Source of the DNA: Ricordea florida
Taxonomy: Eukaryota; Cnidaria; Anthozoa; Corallimorpharia; Ricordeidae
DNA: 64,000 nt
Direction: 5' to 3'
Assembly (NCBI GenBank): GCA_949710005.1
Contig: OX453277.1
Span: 13,945,527-14,009,526 of the forward strand
A model generated the notes under the pieces. It was given only the letters and a program-made list of their open reading frames with translations. It made no database searches and was not told the DNA's origin. Every line of letters begins with the position of its first letter. The first letter of the stretch is position 1. Made by a program: the position numbers and the translations under genes. Positions 1-13,609 of this stretch are shown one piece after another.

Positions 1-174
1 TATTTGATTTTATTGTATGGCTGGTTCTGCGATCGGACAAGATCAGGCAAGTCCTGAGTTCTGATTGGCTACCCAAGGGGGGCAAGATATGCTCATCTTG
101 CCTGCTCGGGATTGCTCGCTTCGTCCCGTAAAAGACAAAGAAAAAGAAAACAAAATGGTTGCTTGGTGAATTAC

Positions 175-1098
175 GGTCTTTTCGCCCTAAGTCGTTTCGC
201 CCCAACCCAAAGTCGTTTTGCCCCAATTCAAAGTCGTTTCGCCCCGACTCAAATTCGTTTAGCCCCGACCAAAAGTTAGTTCGTTTCATACGATTACGGA
301 AAGCAATAAATAGTCAACTTGAACAAAACAAGCAATTTTGAGAACCCTTCTCGTCTTACTGACGACATCATCATTGAATACTATGCACATTACGTGCAAA
401 CATCTAGCACCGCTAATAGCACAAGTCTTGCTTCTATCCATCTGTCACCTTTAAGCTCGCAAGTAGTATTCTAGGGAGCAGGATGGAAATTCGGATCATT
501 TGATTATTTAAGGCTAATGTTGTTTCCTTCTTTTATTAAAGTAAACTTATTTGTCGCTATGAAAAACAAAGGGGAAAAAATCACACCTTCCTCGCCCTTG
601 GTACTAATTAACAGTTATTGTTAAGAAAGTCCCAAGTATAATCAATAGTGCTGTTCTTGAACATGTCGTCGGAGTTCTTCAGTCAAAAGTTAAATGCCCT
701 GGAAGGTTTCTTAAGTTTTCAAATACAATCGGTCATCGATCGATCATCGGACTTTGTTCGACTTTGTTGCTGTGCGAGTGCAACAACACTTCTGATCCAA
801 CAAATATATTTAGACTCAATGGCTCTTTAACCACGCAGGTTTAAGTGGCGTTTAATACTCCACAGGTAAAATCTGTGGAAGGTTTACTACACGTAAGTTT
901 TACAAATACGATCGGCCATCGATCAACCGGCGTATCATCAAAATGGCGTGGGCGGGAAAGAGAGATTGGGGAGAGTGAAATGAACAATTTAATATGTCAC
1001 TATATTCCTCTAGTAATTTGTAAATACATTTCAAATTACTTTACACGAAGCGACTTTAAAGTTGGGGCGAAACGACTTTGAGTTGGGGCGAAAGGACC
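175..1098. mobile_element. Non-autonomous DNA transposon with repeat-rich inverted ends
   Basis: The left end holds tandem copies of a ~21-bp unit around GTCGTTTCGCCCCAAC, and the same unit returns inverted at the right end (about 1045-1098). The interior holds a diverged duplication: the stretch near 700-745 resembles that near 875-925. No transposase ORF is visible, so this reads as a non-autonomous element. The exact outer bases and target-site duplication are not certain. Confidence 0.55.
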
Positions 1099-1871
1099 TG
1101 TTTCTTGTTTGACCTGTGTCAACCACTTGGGAGAAAATTAAGCAAAGTAGGATCCAAATCTGTTACCTTGAAAATAACAACTAGCATGCCCCTTTACACT
1201 GTTTGTTCTTTAAACTTAAAAATGACTAAAAAATTCTCAAAACTTCAAATTTTCAATGATTTTTTCCACATGGTGTGACAAAGCAACTTAATTGAACAGA
1301 ACCTTACCAACCTCTTTTATCCAGTATCTATACTCATTGTTCCCAAATGTCTTCTTCATGAATAATCCAAACATGTAACCAGAAATTCCTCTTGCCAACC
1401 ATAAGTCAGACCTTTTGGAGCAAAAAATGTTTCAATACTTTACTGAAGTTCCAAAGTGGACCAATCGACCAAAAAGCAAAGACTAGCAAGTACCGTATTA
1501 AATTTTCTAGGTCCAGAATTACCACTGCAAATCATGATCCCAAGTCTTTCATTTTTCTAACAGCTAAAATATTTCATTGCCCTATTCATTCAAACTTTTC
1601 CCTGATTGTGACATGTCCAAATCCCCAGCTGATTGTGGATCGCAATATCAAAATAATTATATAACATTATTGTAGACATGACATCCATTTTACAATATGT
1701 AAAGGAGCACACAAGTCTAAAAAGCCCATACAGTTGGAGAATATCCCGGTTTCTGCAGCATGAAGCACCTATATTTAGGAATATTGTTACTTTCCCCCTT
1801 GATGAGATGCTGGTCCAACACAGGCTTATCCCCGATATTATAATATTATTACCAGTACCCATTTATACACC
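1099..1871. other. Intergenic, no gene seen
   Basis: Short ORFs here have no recognisable motif and overlap on both strands. Nothing beyond AT-rich unique-looking DNA was found. Confidence 0.4.
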
Positions 1872-2003
1872 GGGGTGTAGAGAGACAGAGTGGAGTTAAG
1901 TTTCTTGTGTAAGGAAACAACACAGTGCCACCACCAGGGCTTGAACTCCGGATCTCCCATTTGGAAGCCCGACGCGCTAACCACTACACTACCGTGTCTC
2001 TAC
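1872..2003 (-). mobile_element. tRNA-derived SINE
   Basis: Read on the minus strand, the sequence has a tRNA-like A box (TAGTGTAGTGGTTAGCGCG) followed about 35 bases later by a B-box-like GAGTTCAAGCCC, the internal RNA polymerase III promoter layout of tRNA-derived SINEs. It does not fold as a functional tRNA gene in my reading and extends past a tRNA length. Confidence 0.6.
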
Positions 2004-2603
2004 GTAATTCTGCGATAACAAGATGTATTTTAGTAAAGAAATAAAAACACATGAGCCGTGGGCTAGTGCCTCTCGCATTTCTCGAGTGTTCTTGGAAATT
2101 CCCAAGCGGTTATCTTACTCAATAATGCATCATGAGGAAGAAGTTTTTATTTCTTTTATAAATTAAACGCCCAATCAACAAACACTTGTTGTGCCAAGGC
2201 GGCAGAGTGTGTGCGAGAGAATCGAAAGCCTACATGGACCTACAACGTTCATATTCTTGGCTAAAATTTAAGGTACGTCGATCAGTAAACTGGGGAGTCG
2301 TTACTCGGAAGTTTCGATGAAAAATAAAAGCATTACTATTGTGCTGGCACTAGAAAATATGTGTGACTTTATCCTGTGCACATATGTTGTACTATAGACG
2401 TGACTGACGTAGGACGCGTGTTTTACGGTGTTATAATGCACTCGGCTTGACCAATCAGAGTGTGCGTTATATCTGTTTCAATTTAAAAACAGCTTTAAAT
2501 TCAGTTTCTCAATCATGATTTGATCCTGAGTATTTTAATATTTATCGACATTATTGTAAATTGCTACTACTGACAGGTTCAAGAAAAATTAGACCTGACT
2601 TAC
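2004..2603. other. Intergenic or intronic, no exon recognised
   Basis: This lies downstream, in TAF2 orientation, of the last recognised TAF2 exon. It probably belongs to the next TAF2 intron, but no further TAF2 exon was found to position 1. Confidence 0.35.
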
Positions 2604-5600
2604 CAGGTTTGAATGCAAAGATAACAGCCAAAGAACTGTTCAGCTAGGGCTTGGGATAAAACCTTCCTGGTTTCAAAAGCTTGATCAATTATTCGGGGAG
2701 AGTGGAGGAGACTGGTGCTGAAAATGGTAATGAACGTTTCATGTATATGATATCTAACAACTAGACCCGTGGCCTTTGAGGGCAAAGGGTCTAATTGTTT
2801 TAGTATCACCCAACTAGTAGGACAGAAAATGCAATAATTAAGTTAGCAAATGCCAGTTGAAGAAATATTTATTTGGGAATAAAACGAAAGAAACCGTCAC
2901 GAATTTCGCTACTCGAGGACTATAGTCCTCTAGCATCGTAGCCAATCAGATTACGGCATTAGCATTAGTTCACTGGTTGGATGAAACTAAAGTATTTTAC
3001 CATAGATAAAACACTGAGAAAGGAGCTGAAAATAGGATGCAAACCAGAGTATTTTCAGGAAATTCAAAAAGTTTGATAAGTAAAGAAACACATCATAGTT
3101 AGTAGAGGGGACTGGTTATGAAACCCGGCAAACTTCAAAGAGGCATCTCTTTGTTATGGTTTTCGCTTGGTCACGTGACTCTGAGAGTGCACATTTGCAG
3201 ATCGAAACAAGCGAGTTGTACCTCTACTAACTATGAACACATGTATTAAGTGATTGAAAAGCCTTCTCAAAAGAAACGATTTAGACGGCAAAATTCAAGA
3301 GACAAAAACAAGCCATGTTTCATCAGATATCCAAACATGTTCTGGTGCATTGTCAGTTAATTGTGGAATACTTAATGAGTTTGAGAAAGAGAATCCAAGT
3401 TGGCCAACGCAAAAATTGAACATTTAAAAACTATTACATCCAAGTCACAGGAGATATAATTATCACTGCTGCATACTGATCTCACTGACTATTGACTACC
3501 ACAAAACACTGACAAGAAGCCATTCTGATAACTGGAAGTACAAACTTGAATCACCATTTTGAAATTTCTACCCGACTGCACAGTTCCAAACTACTGTCTA
3601 CAATTTCATTGACAACAACATGACAACACACAAATTGGAAGCACGCATGTTATTCACAAAAAACGTTAGTACAAAATTGAAACTGTTGCATTGCTTTCTG
3701 GTTAATTCAAACTAACCTTAATATTGCTAAAACAAATTCTGGGAAAATTTTCAAGAAATTCAAGAAATTTAACTTACAATATGTCAACCAAAAAATGACA
3801 TGTTTTCTTTTTTGCCCACTGTGTATTGTTTACTGATTGTATGCAAATACATGATGCACTAATGGGGTCGCACTTCATTATGAAGAGATAAAATTCACGC
3901 ATTATCTACTGGAAAATCTCAAATGGAATAACTTAAGCCTCCATAATACCAGTAAAGGAAATCCACAATGATCGATGAAAATAAGACCAGACCAATGCAA
4001 TTAAGTGTTCACAAGAGAAAAAAAATGAGAAACATTTCACTGCTATAAAAAACAGAAAGGAGTTAGATTGTTAATTTATGCCTCAGACTTTTGATATTTG
4101 TGCTTGTAGAGAAGCACCATAATTTTGTTTTTCATATGGGATGTTTTTCTCTCCCGCTTCTCTTATATCATTTTTGTTTAATTGTTGTAGTCAATAGTAG
4201 CAGAATTTGTAAATAATATTATATAAAAACTTTGGGGAAATATAATATTCGTTTTTGACTTCCTAAAATAAAGTGCCTTCATTGCATACAAAGACAATGT
4301 TTTTACCTGTCAAAAGTGAAAAGTACTTACTTAAAAATTGTCATTGATGCATATGGGGACATGATATCATAAGCTTGGTCCACAAACACTTGCTTATAGT
4401 GAATGTAGGGATAACGGCAGCTTAGATACTCTTCATAGAACTCAAATGCTTCATGGAGAAATGCTGTGGTGTGCTTCAGAACTGGAAGCAAACCAGGCAG
4501 ACAGAAGTGTGTGACTTCTGGCATTACAGGGTCAACATGGATCTCAAAGGGTCTAAAAAATGGCAACAATGCAAACAAATTTATCATAAATACTGAAGTG
4601 AAAAAGAATTTTATTTGTTAAATGGAGGAGTGAGAGTAATAATAAATCGGTTAACACTGTAAGAATCAGTTTTTAATGAGCAAAATTTGGATCAAACCTA
4701 GTTGGAATTTTAAGCACAACTTCCCTTAAAATAATGAAAAAGAAAAAAAAAAACAATAAAACTTAAAAAGCCAACAAGCTTTCTTTAAGGGGGAAAGCAG
4801 TATAATCTTAGACCTTGACAATCATAAACACAAAACTTGTAAATTCTGACTATTCTTTCACAAGCGGTTATTGATTTCTATCATGTGAAGCTATTAACCC
4901 TTTAACCCATAAGGGGTCTCCGTGTGAAGAGTAAAATCATCTGGCATTAGCCAGTGAAAAAACTACAGGGCTAAAAATTAACTCCAGTGCTTGGTGGCCA
5001 GTTGGGCCAGTTTCCTTGAATTCTTAGTGGCTCATCCCCAAAGGAAGTAGCCCTCAAGTCTTTTTTTTTTGTTGGAGAGTCATGCACTTGGCAATCACAG
5101 AATCAAAATGGCGTCTGTATGTTTTGAATGTGGATCGCTCGTGAAATCACTGTTAAAAAATAGCTCGAAATTTCCACTTCAGAACTAAAAATTCACTTAA
5201 ATGGATTATCATTAAGTCCATGCAAAGAAACACAGAGAAAGTTAGTTCAATTAAACTACATATTAAGTTTTCTTTTTAAGTTTGTGCCTCGGATAATTTA
5301 TATTGCAACTTTTAGAAATTGTGTACCATAGTCGCATATCGGGCATTCAAACCTTAACTTTTGGTAGCCCTGGTCAGTTTTAACTTGCCACTGGCGACCG
5401 TGCGACTGCCAATTTTTAGCTCTGAATCTATTAAGTCACTCTTAGGGGTTAAAAGGTTAAGGTAATTAAAAGTAGTTCTTTACAAAACAGAATCACTATT
5501 CTCTGATCCAATTGCTTTGTACTTAAAAATACCAGGTCACAACCCCTAAGATATAATGAGAATGCCAAAGTGTTTTACAGTAGGTCTGAACATTTCACTC

Positions 5601-8600
5601 TGCCAGAGAATATAACAATGAAATAAAAAGTTGACAAGATGGTTCTACTCCTAATGCATCAATGACAACTAAATCAAATGTTATTTTCTATGCACAGTTT
5701 GATAGTAACTTACCCAACTGCCAAGGCAATATTTGGTGCAGAGGTAGGAGTAGGTAATGAATAATGATATGTTTTTCTTCTTTCATCAACTGTCAACACC
5801 TATTGAGATAAACAGAATTGTAAACATAACATAATTGTAATTGTAAACATAAATTGTTTTTTTGCTGCAGCTGAATTTAGTTACCTTCGAAATAGCGCTT
5901 AGAGAAAAAAAAAGCAGAAGTGACTTCAAATGGTTTCTGTTGTTTCTCAAAGGTAGGATTATCTTAGAGAATCAATCCCTTGCAATATTCACGAGATGGG
6001 GGTTTGGGAACTACACATAAAGCTACAATCACCATGAAAACCAAACCAAAACTCTAACATGAACTTAAGAGTTCTTATAAGCGCTTTCAATTGTACAGTT
6101 TATCTTGATAAAGGAAGAAAGTGAATGAAAGGACTTGACAATTATGCTTACATGTCGCCAAAAGTTATTCAAAAGAAAGAAGTCAGAGAAGAATTCAAGC
6201 CGAGTGGCTTGTGCAAAAAAAAAAAGTTAATACTAGAATGTATGCAAGCCTCTTAAGCTGAATTCATTACACATGTGCAATGTATTAAAAAAAAGGTTTG
6301 AGGTCTTAACCTGTTCTATAAGATCTCCACAGCTGACAGCAACCATGTCTTTGTCCACTGTGATGTCAATGTTCCATGTGCACACTTCAGAATAGGAATC
6401 AACACAGGGAAACCACAACCTGCAAAGTAAAATATGTTATGTCCACTTACAAAAGAAAAAGAATATCCCTAAATACAAAAACTCAAAGAAACAGGCTGTG
6501 ACACTGCTTTTTAAAACTTACAGTAACTACTATTGTTTCACAAGAAGGATGTCAGGTTGGGTCACATTTTCTTTTTTCCATGCCATTTGTTCCAAATTAA
6601 ACTTTTCATTTACAGGTCATTCTCAAACTAAAATGAGGAATTCATACATGAAACTGAAACTGAAGGTTTAAATCATGAATCACAACTAAATGCGGTAAAA
6701 GTATTGATGAGGCTTTGCAGAAAAATAAATAGCTTTCATCAAGCTTTTCCTTTAAAGAAGCAGAGGCAAACCTCTCCTTGTACATTATCTCATAGTTCTA
6801 TTAATTAATCATTTTCCAATCAACCTCTTCACTTCAAGATTATCATAAAACTTCTGCCATACAATTCCTCACAGGATTTCTATTGCTCCATTCAGGAGAG
6901 TAATCTTTAAACTTCATGAAACTTTCCTTTCTAACTTTTTCAGCTTTATCTTCTTTCTTCAATAATTTGACAATTTCATCTTCATTCAGGGTTTGCAGTT
7001 GATGTTACATGTAGCTAGATTGTACTTGCCAAAGGAATCGTTGCTTGATGTCAGTGGCCCAATAATCTTTCTGTCATTAGCCGATTTACTTGAATAATCA
7101 AAACACAAACAAAACCTAATAGATAATTTTGAAAATTTGGGCCAATCAGAAACAAAACAATTTAAATTAAATGAACAAAAATCAACAATTGTTAAAGGAA
7201 AATAAAATGTTCATTCATTTCATCAACAGACTAATATAAATGATTAATAATAGCTTATTAAAGAAATAGACTAAGTAGTATCCAGTTCTTCTCTATGGCG
7301 CAGAGACCTGGACTCTGACACAGACAACCCAAAGACTGGACTGAACATACACAAACCTTCTTCGCCGGGTGCAGAATATTCATTGGTCTGAGCATGCAAC
7401 AAAGGAGAGAATTTACAGAAACCTGCCCTCTATTTCTGATACTCTAATGCGTTGACGTCTCCAGTTTGCCAGTCATTGCTTAAGAGCAGAGAGTGAAGTC
7501 ACCTCAACTCTTCTGAACAAAGACTCCCAAACTGTGACTGTAAAAGGACATACATGCAAATGCTATCAAGAGAGTCGGGTATCGAAGTCGGAGAACTTAG
7601 TCAGGCCATGAGAGACCGCGCTGTGTGGCATGCTAATGCTGCTGACATCCTGGCCTCAGTTGCCAAAGGATGATGATGATGATGTGAAGTAGTATCACAT
7701 ACCTTGTGGAATTTGCACAACCATAGCTGAACATGTGGGCAGATCTCTATAGTAGGTAGAAGACAGAGTCAAAACCAAGTAAGTTATTTTCTGGATAAGA
7801 TTTTTATTTTCTTGAAGATAGGTAATCAATAAAGGCTTGGGCAGCTGCAAAGTTCAAAACTATGCTACAATTGTGTATGAGAATTTTTTATCAATTGACA
7901 CAAACCTTAAATGCTGAAATATTTGAAGTTGAAATTAGCATTGGCAACTGGTAAATAATTTGCCACCTACCACCTCTAAAAGTCATAATTAAAAACATCT
8001 GACAAATAGAGAAAATTGAAATAAATTAACTTAATGGGTTTGGTAAATAAAAACCCTCTTACAAACCTCATTTTCTCAGTCCGTACTGTAAGTTACAGAC
8101 CAAGTTTAAACAGTAGCCAGTTTTGCAATGCACCATGGACCAGTGCTGTGCCATTTTACAAGACAGTAGTTTACTGAGGGAATAAAGTATATGAAATGGT
8201 GTTTCTAAAGTACCCAACACCAACATGAAAAGTAGCCATGCAGCACCTTGCATCAGGCATGAGCAACGTTTGAAAACATTGAGTATTTTCTAGCATGAGA
8301 AGTAGAGTATAATAACAATGGAGGCCTCTTTCAGTCACCAGTAATAGAACTGGTATAACTGACTGTTGTGAACTAAAGGAGAGGTTATTATAGCCGTTAA
8401 TAAAATCTACCATATGCCTATGCCATTTCACCATGCACGACAGGAAGAGTTACAATTCTTAATATTCAACAAAGTAAGGATACTACAGTGTCATGTAGTT
8501 TCATTGACTTAATATGGCATCCATTTATATGGCCATCTCACCTGAGCCATGGTTCCCTCTCCTTTTGGTATTACAAAGTGTATTCCACCTACAGGATGCT

Positions 8601-9246
8601 CCAAAGAAAACTCAATACTCACACGAAATGGTCGGTATTCTAATGGGCAAAGCAAAATGCAATGTTTATTAAATTAGTCCTGCAATTACTGTATTAAGTA
8701 CTACACTGGTAAATATGTTAGCCATTTAAGAGTGAGCGATTGGGAGCTTCAATCTGGTGACTGAAACACTAACCTTGTGGTCCTCAATTTTGTCACCATG
8801 TTCTACTTTAGCCTTCTACTAAGACACATTTTGCCCCTTTCACAAAACCTTATTTCAGTTCTCATCACCTATGCACTTGACAAAGTCTTGTGCAAATGAA
8901 CCAATTTCTGAATTTTAGCCATATATAATGGCTTCTTATTCATCATGTAAAAAATTGAAAAGAATTTACTTCTACTTTCAAATGAGGTGACAAAAACTAA
9001 TTAGCATGCACAGAAAAGGACAACTTTATAGGCAGCATTATGAAAAGAGTCTATGGTGCAATGCAATTGGACTACACACACTGCCTAATTCTGTTTAATG
9101 CAAAATTAACATACAGAATAATCTCACCATTAGCACATGCCAATACTTCCTTGGGAATCCTGATGACCAACTCACCACCTCCCATCTCAGGGTCAACTGC
9201 ATTTACTGCATTTTGAAAACAGGCTAAAAAGTGGTCAAGATTCCTC
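2604..9246 (-). CDS. TAF2: TAF2 (TFIID subunit 2), partial, seven internal exons
   Basis: TAF2 is a large TFIID subunit with a catalytically dead M1-aminopeptidase-like domain that helps contact core promoters. Exons, in transcript order: 9128-9246, 8542-8639, 7703-7744, 6311-6419, 5714-5799, 4331-4552, 2604-2717. Each is bounded by AG/GT on the minus strand, and the phases join. Diagnostic stretches are [11 protein letters not shown] (exon 1), [15 protein letters not shown] (exon 2), [10 protein letters not shown] (exon 4), EVTHFCLP and [17 protein letters not shown] (exon 6) and LAEQFFGC (exon 7). The N-terminal exons and the C-terminal half lie outside what I could recognise. The gene looks intact where visible; a LINE sits in the intron after exon 3. 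Confidence 0.85.
3093..3236. mobile_element. 144-bp MITE in TAF2 intron
   Basis: A perfect 16-bp terminal inverted repeat (TCATAGTTAGTAGAGG and its complement) bounds 144 bp with no ORF. Flanking ACACA on both sides is a likely 5-bp target-site duplication. Confidence 0.7.
7283..7686 (+). mobile_element. 5'-truncated LINE fragment (RT C-terminal part)
   Basis: Conceptual translation gives [11 protein letters not shown] and an LR-x-nIHWSEH pattern typical of the C-terminal end of LINE ORF2, with stops. It ends in an (ATG)n tail and is flanked by the 10-bp duplication AAGTAGTATC (7273-7282 and 7687-7696). It lies antisense to TAF2, immediately inside the intron next to the splice donor of exon 7703-7744. 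Confidence 0.75.
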
Positions 9247-9657
9247 CTTGCGAGAAAAAAGAGTTTTAAAATATTTAGAGAAGATTTAGAGCGGCATTAT
9301 CACTTGTTGTTCTTCTGAAATGAAAAGATGTTAAATTGAAGTATTCAATTAACAATAATTACTATAATGTATTATCATCACTATCATAATCATTTAATTC
9401 CCATCAAGATCAATAAATGTGCCATAACAATATGCAAACTGGCCCAGGTCTGACATGGTCTGTTCAAGTTCCAGCAAGACAAGGGCAGAATCCGTGGAGA
9501 GAATATTCCATTTTTTTTTTTACACAATATATTACCACTGCTTGGCCAATTGTCCCCTCCATAAAAGGATATTTCAGATTAGTATAAACATTTACCAATT
9601 CAATAATTCCAGCATTTGGAGCAACCTGAGTGGCATGCCATCTTGGGATATTCAACA
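9247..9657. other. Probable TAF2 intron, no exon seen
   Basis: Upstream of the first recognised TAF2 exon. It contains a pyrimidine tract and AT-rich DNA but no identifiable coding exon. Confidence 0.35.
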
Positions 9658-10268
9658 TTAGTATATACTAAAACAGTGGATAGCATTGAAGGTGCGCTCT
9701 GATTGGCTAGTCAAACTCCGAATATCCTGTGCTATTTACCTCCGAGCAACTTGCAAATTTTTCGCTCCGCCGCGTAAATATGGCGTCCCGGTTTGCATCC
9801 ACGACAAGCGAAGAAATCATCCAAATTAACAACGAAGTAGTTCCTGAAAACTCCAAGAAAACGACTAAATTTGGCTTGGCCGTGTTCAGAGGTAATGGCT
9901 TATGTTTTTAACCCGGAGTTTATCGATAAAAACTAACGAGAAAGGTTTGTTTACAAATGCAAATTCAATCTTGCGTAACCAAATTTGATGTCACTTGTTC
10001 ACTTGAGAACCAAAGTTGAATTATATTTTTTACAGAATGCTTTCAAATACAGAAAGAGTTTGTAACTCCATTTTAAAAAATGTCGCCACTAGAACTAAGC
10101 ATATTTTTTTTTCCGTCAGCGAGAAAACGAGACGTACGGCAGTAATTACAACAAAAAATTCCTTACGGCGATCCGCGCTGAGTTGGATTGTCACTTGAGA
10201 AGTCCTCCATTTTCCAAGCCATTTTCTTTTTGTGGTGTACATTATCTCACTGTTTTAGTATATACTAA
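9658..10268. mobile_element. 611-bp non-autonomous DNA transposon
   Basis: Terminal inverted repeats TTAGTATATACTAAAACAGT (left) and its complement (right) bound the element, and AACA flanks both sides. The short ORFs inside are not recognisable. Confidence 0.55.
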
Positions 10269-10275
10269 AACAACG

Positions 10276-10370
10276 ATTCACCTCAGTGTCGGTGGCTAGT
10301 GGTGGATATTTACCTCGCCGCTTTGCGGCTCGGTAAATATCCACCACTAGCCACCTCCACTTCGGTGAAT
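10276..10370. repeat. Palindromic hairpin repeat
   Basis: Near-perfect inverted repeat: CGGTGGCTAGTGGTGGATAT is matched by its complement across a GC-rich loop. It is a foldback MITE-like unit directly next to the 9658-10268 element. Confidence 0.6.
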
Positions 10371-12143
10371 AGTTGTTAATTATTCACCTCCTTTAAGGGG
10401 TGTATAGTGCTGGGGCTTCTGGGAAACCCTTGTGCAAGTGAGGTTTGGTTAGAGAAAACCAAGATTGACTTTAAAGCAAAGTAAAAATGGCCCCTGTCAA
10501 TTCTCGCTTTTCAGCTGTATCTGAGAGGTGTCACAAGGGACACTAAGCAAAACATGACCATGATGAAGGCATTGAACAGGACAGAACCAAACAATGGCGC
10601 TAATTAATGACACAATGAAACTGCATGCAAACGTAAAATATGCAGTCGAGTAAGTTTCTTTGTCATATGCATTCCTCTTCAAAATGTCAATGTGAAATAA
10701 GAATATTTCTTGACATTTTCTTGAGGACACCCAAAATTTCCTTGCAAAATTCTGGACGAAATTCAAACAGTAACAACTGATATACATTTTACCACGGGAA
10801 AAGGGAAAGGAAGCCACCAGCTGCACAATACAAGTAAGCAATCAAATTTTTTCACCTGGTTGAGCTGTCCTCAGTATCTCTGTTGTCGTGCTTGCTTAAG
10901 CTACCTACTAAGGTTGCTTCACTCTTGGTGAATAGTGGATTTGGGAATATTTTTGGGAATAATATTCTGCCACTAATCGGCTTGCTTTCTGAGAATAATT
11001 ATTAATTATATGCCCACTACTGTGACACAGTGATTAGTTATTACCAAGCTCTCCCCCATACCACAATCTGAGATAGACACTGCATCATGATACATTTAAG
11101 CTAATAGAATATTGACCATGAGTGACGTCAAATATTTGGCTCCATCTTTGCTGAATTCAAAATATGCAAAAGTGCTAAGGCCAGGAAGAGTAAAACAAAT
11201 AAAATTAAATTGAATAAAAATAAATAATCATGCTTTTATCAAAACATCTTACTGTACCTGATGGTATTTTATATCAACTTACTTCTTGTTATCAGTACAG
11301 ATAACTTTCCCTCGATCATCAAGTTGAAATCCTGCATCGTACCAGTCTTCCTCTCCTGTCCTCCTTTCATCCCTTACACAGACTCGCATGATCCATACAT
11401 GATGTCAAGAAGTCATCAACCAAAGTGAACTCTATGTCTACAGTATGTTCAAAATGTTTATGTCTGGTGTAAAATGCACCAGTGACACAACAAAAGATTA
11501 CAAAGAAAATTCAAAAAAGGCACAGCACAACAGCACTGCCCCAAAACAAATAAAATCTTCACAATGTTTTACACCAAGCATACAGGGAAAGTGAAAAAAC
11601 TTAATATTTAATTAAGATGTTTTGTTTCCTATTACAATGTACATGAATTGTCTGAGACATGACAAGAAAAAAGGCTAGAAGAAGAAACACATAAGTCTAT
11701 GTCTATAGTTAACAAAAGGTTCTGAATACAGGACTGGAGTGGAAAACGTAATACGGGGAGTGGAGGGTACTCCCAGATTGGGTAGGGGTGTGTTGCCCAG
11801 TTCGCAAAACCCTTACCCCTTTTATGACCAAAATCCGCTATTTTCCCAACCCTTTTTATGACCTGACCAAAAATTTGATACCCTATTTATGACCTGATAA
11901 ATACCCTGTTTGAGACCTGCCTTATAATCATTTCCCTAGTTCAGACCAATGTTAAAGTCAATGTTTATCTGCTTCTATTAGGTAGGGTACACGACTGCAT
12001 GTGCAAAGTTTCGAGTTCAGAATTCCATACTATAACACGAATGCAAAAATCAATATCCTATTTAATACCACAATGGCAGCAAAATGGCTAAAATTGATAC
12101 CCTATTTTTGACCAAGCTGGCACTGTGTTGTTTAGAAAAGAAA
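10371..12143. other. Intergenic with one possible minus-strand exon
   Basis: At about 11283-11395 on the minus strand, an open stretch starting at an ATG (MRVCVRDERRTGEEDWYDAG) runs into a good splice donor (AA|GTAAGTTG). It may be a first coding exon of an unrecognised gene. The rest is AT-rich, with a diverged interspersed repeat at about 11740-12110. Confidence 0.3.
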
Positions 12144-12345
12144 CTTTACTCCATGCTGTCTCTCTCCACCCAGGTGTATAAATGGGTACCAGTGATACAA
12201 TGCTGGGGGGGGGGACCCTGCAATGGACTAGCATCCCATCCAGGGGGGAGTAATTACTAATAATACTCCCAGGTACTTCATGCTAATGAAACTGGGATAA
12301 ACTCCTGCGGGCCTTTGGCTCATGTGCGCCTTCACCTTTTTTATT
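12144..12345. repeat. Interspersed repeat, SINE-like
   Basis: The stretch GGTGTATAAATGGGTACCAG through GACTAGCATCCCATCCAGG has the look of a common interspersed element. Family assignment is not possible by eye. Confidence 0.3.
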
Positions 12346-12429
12346 TTTGACCAAAACAGCGGAAAAAAAACAATTCCCGTTGGGGCGGCACATACCTATA
12401 TAGCCCACATAAGGAAGTACAGTACCTCG

Positions 12430-12522
12430 ATTCTACTTTCTGCAATGGTTCGTGCAACTTGTCTAGCAACGACAATGCAAGACAAGTTGCACAAAACATT
12501 GCACAGTGTAACAGCGCCTTAA
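12430..12522. repeat. Foldback repeat, copy 1
   Basis: Inverted-repeat unit with GTGCAACTTGTC at one arm and its complement at the other, ending in CAGTGTAACAGCGCC. A related copy lies at 39767-39860. Confidence 0.5.
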
Positions 12523-12832
12523 CACACTGGCACCTTTCGTGATTCATGTCACGTACACGTTGAGTGTGAAATATCACGTGATAAAATTAAATTTATAGCA
12601 CAATAAATTCTTAATTAAATTCATTTTGCGATGTTTAAGTTCTATCACGCGATAAAATAAAATGTGCCATGTCCTCTACGGGCCACCGTTCGGTAGTGAT
12701 CACTTCACCTAAGTCACTTTCAGCTATAACATTTCTGGTAGCCTTTGCACAGCTACCCCTACCCCTCGGAAAAAAATGAGAAAGGAGCTTCTATGATCAG
12801 CAATGGTTAGTACTGTTAAATCAAAGAATGCT

Positions 12833-12965
12833 CAACAATGTCAGTATCTGGGAAACTGCGCACCTACTCCTCCCCTAACCCAACATTAACACCAACTTTT
12901 TAACTTATTATAACTTGATGGGTTAGGAGAGGGGTAGGTGCACAGTTGCCCAGATACTGATGTTG
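12833..12965. repeat. Foldback MITE of about 133 bp
   Basis: The arms CAGTATCTGGGAAACTGCGC..CCTAACCCA and its near-perfect complement flank a short AT-rich loop. There is no coding capacity. Confidence 0.7.
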
Positions 12966-13609
12966 ATCCAAATGCTCCATCCCTGGTTTGTTCAGTGGGG
13001 AGGGGACCACAGTTATATATTAGCTATACTTTGGGAAGCCACCTTCTTACATCTACCTTTTTAAATCAGTGGGTTTTGTTTCTCTTTCAACCAGTTGTTC
13101 AATTTAACCTAATGCACTTCTCTGACAACATTACAGTTACATATAGTATAGTAAAAAAATTAATAGACCCTTGTTAATTAATATTTGATGTTAAGGATAT
13201 TGCATTGTTTTGAGTTCAGCTTCACTCTTGTAAGGTTGCTTGTAAAGGGAAGGATTTTCAGCTCCACAAATCCCTAAATGGGAAAGCACAATTTTAATCA
13301 TAATATTCGAGCATCAAGAGTTTCAGACTTCCGGTGTGAGCGCAATGCATTAGCGGATAGCTGCCTGGAAAAAGTGAGCACCAACTCCGGAATGGCTGCC
13401 ATGTTGGATTTTAAGACTTATGCAATTTGCTCTTTTCTTCATCTCTTCGCCGTGTTTTGGCGCTAATATTGAAGTGTCCAAACGGGTAAAAAAGTATTTT
13501 GCCTAGAAATTTATTTTTTTACTAAATCGATGAGACAGAAATATCGAAAATATAAACTTCATTCAATCTAAGTGAGGTCTACTTTTGCTGTTAATACTTC
13601 AGGTCTAAA
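12966..13609. other. Intergenic, no gene seen
   Basis: Short ORFs only, without motifs or paired splice sites. Confidence 0.35.

Noticed and set aside
1872..2003. Functional tRNA gene
   Set aside because: A/B boxes are present but the cloverleaf and length do not fit; better explained as a tRNA-derived SINE.
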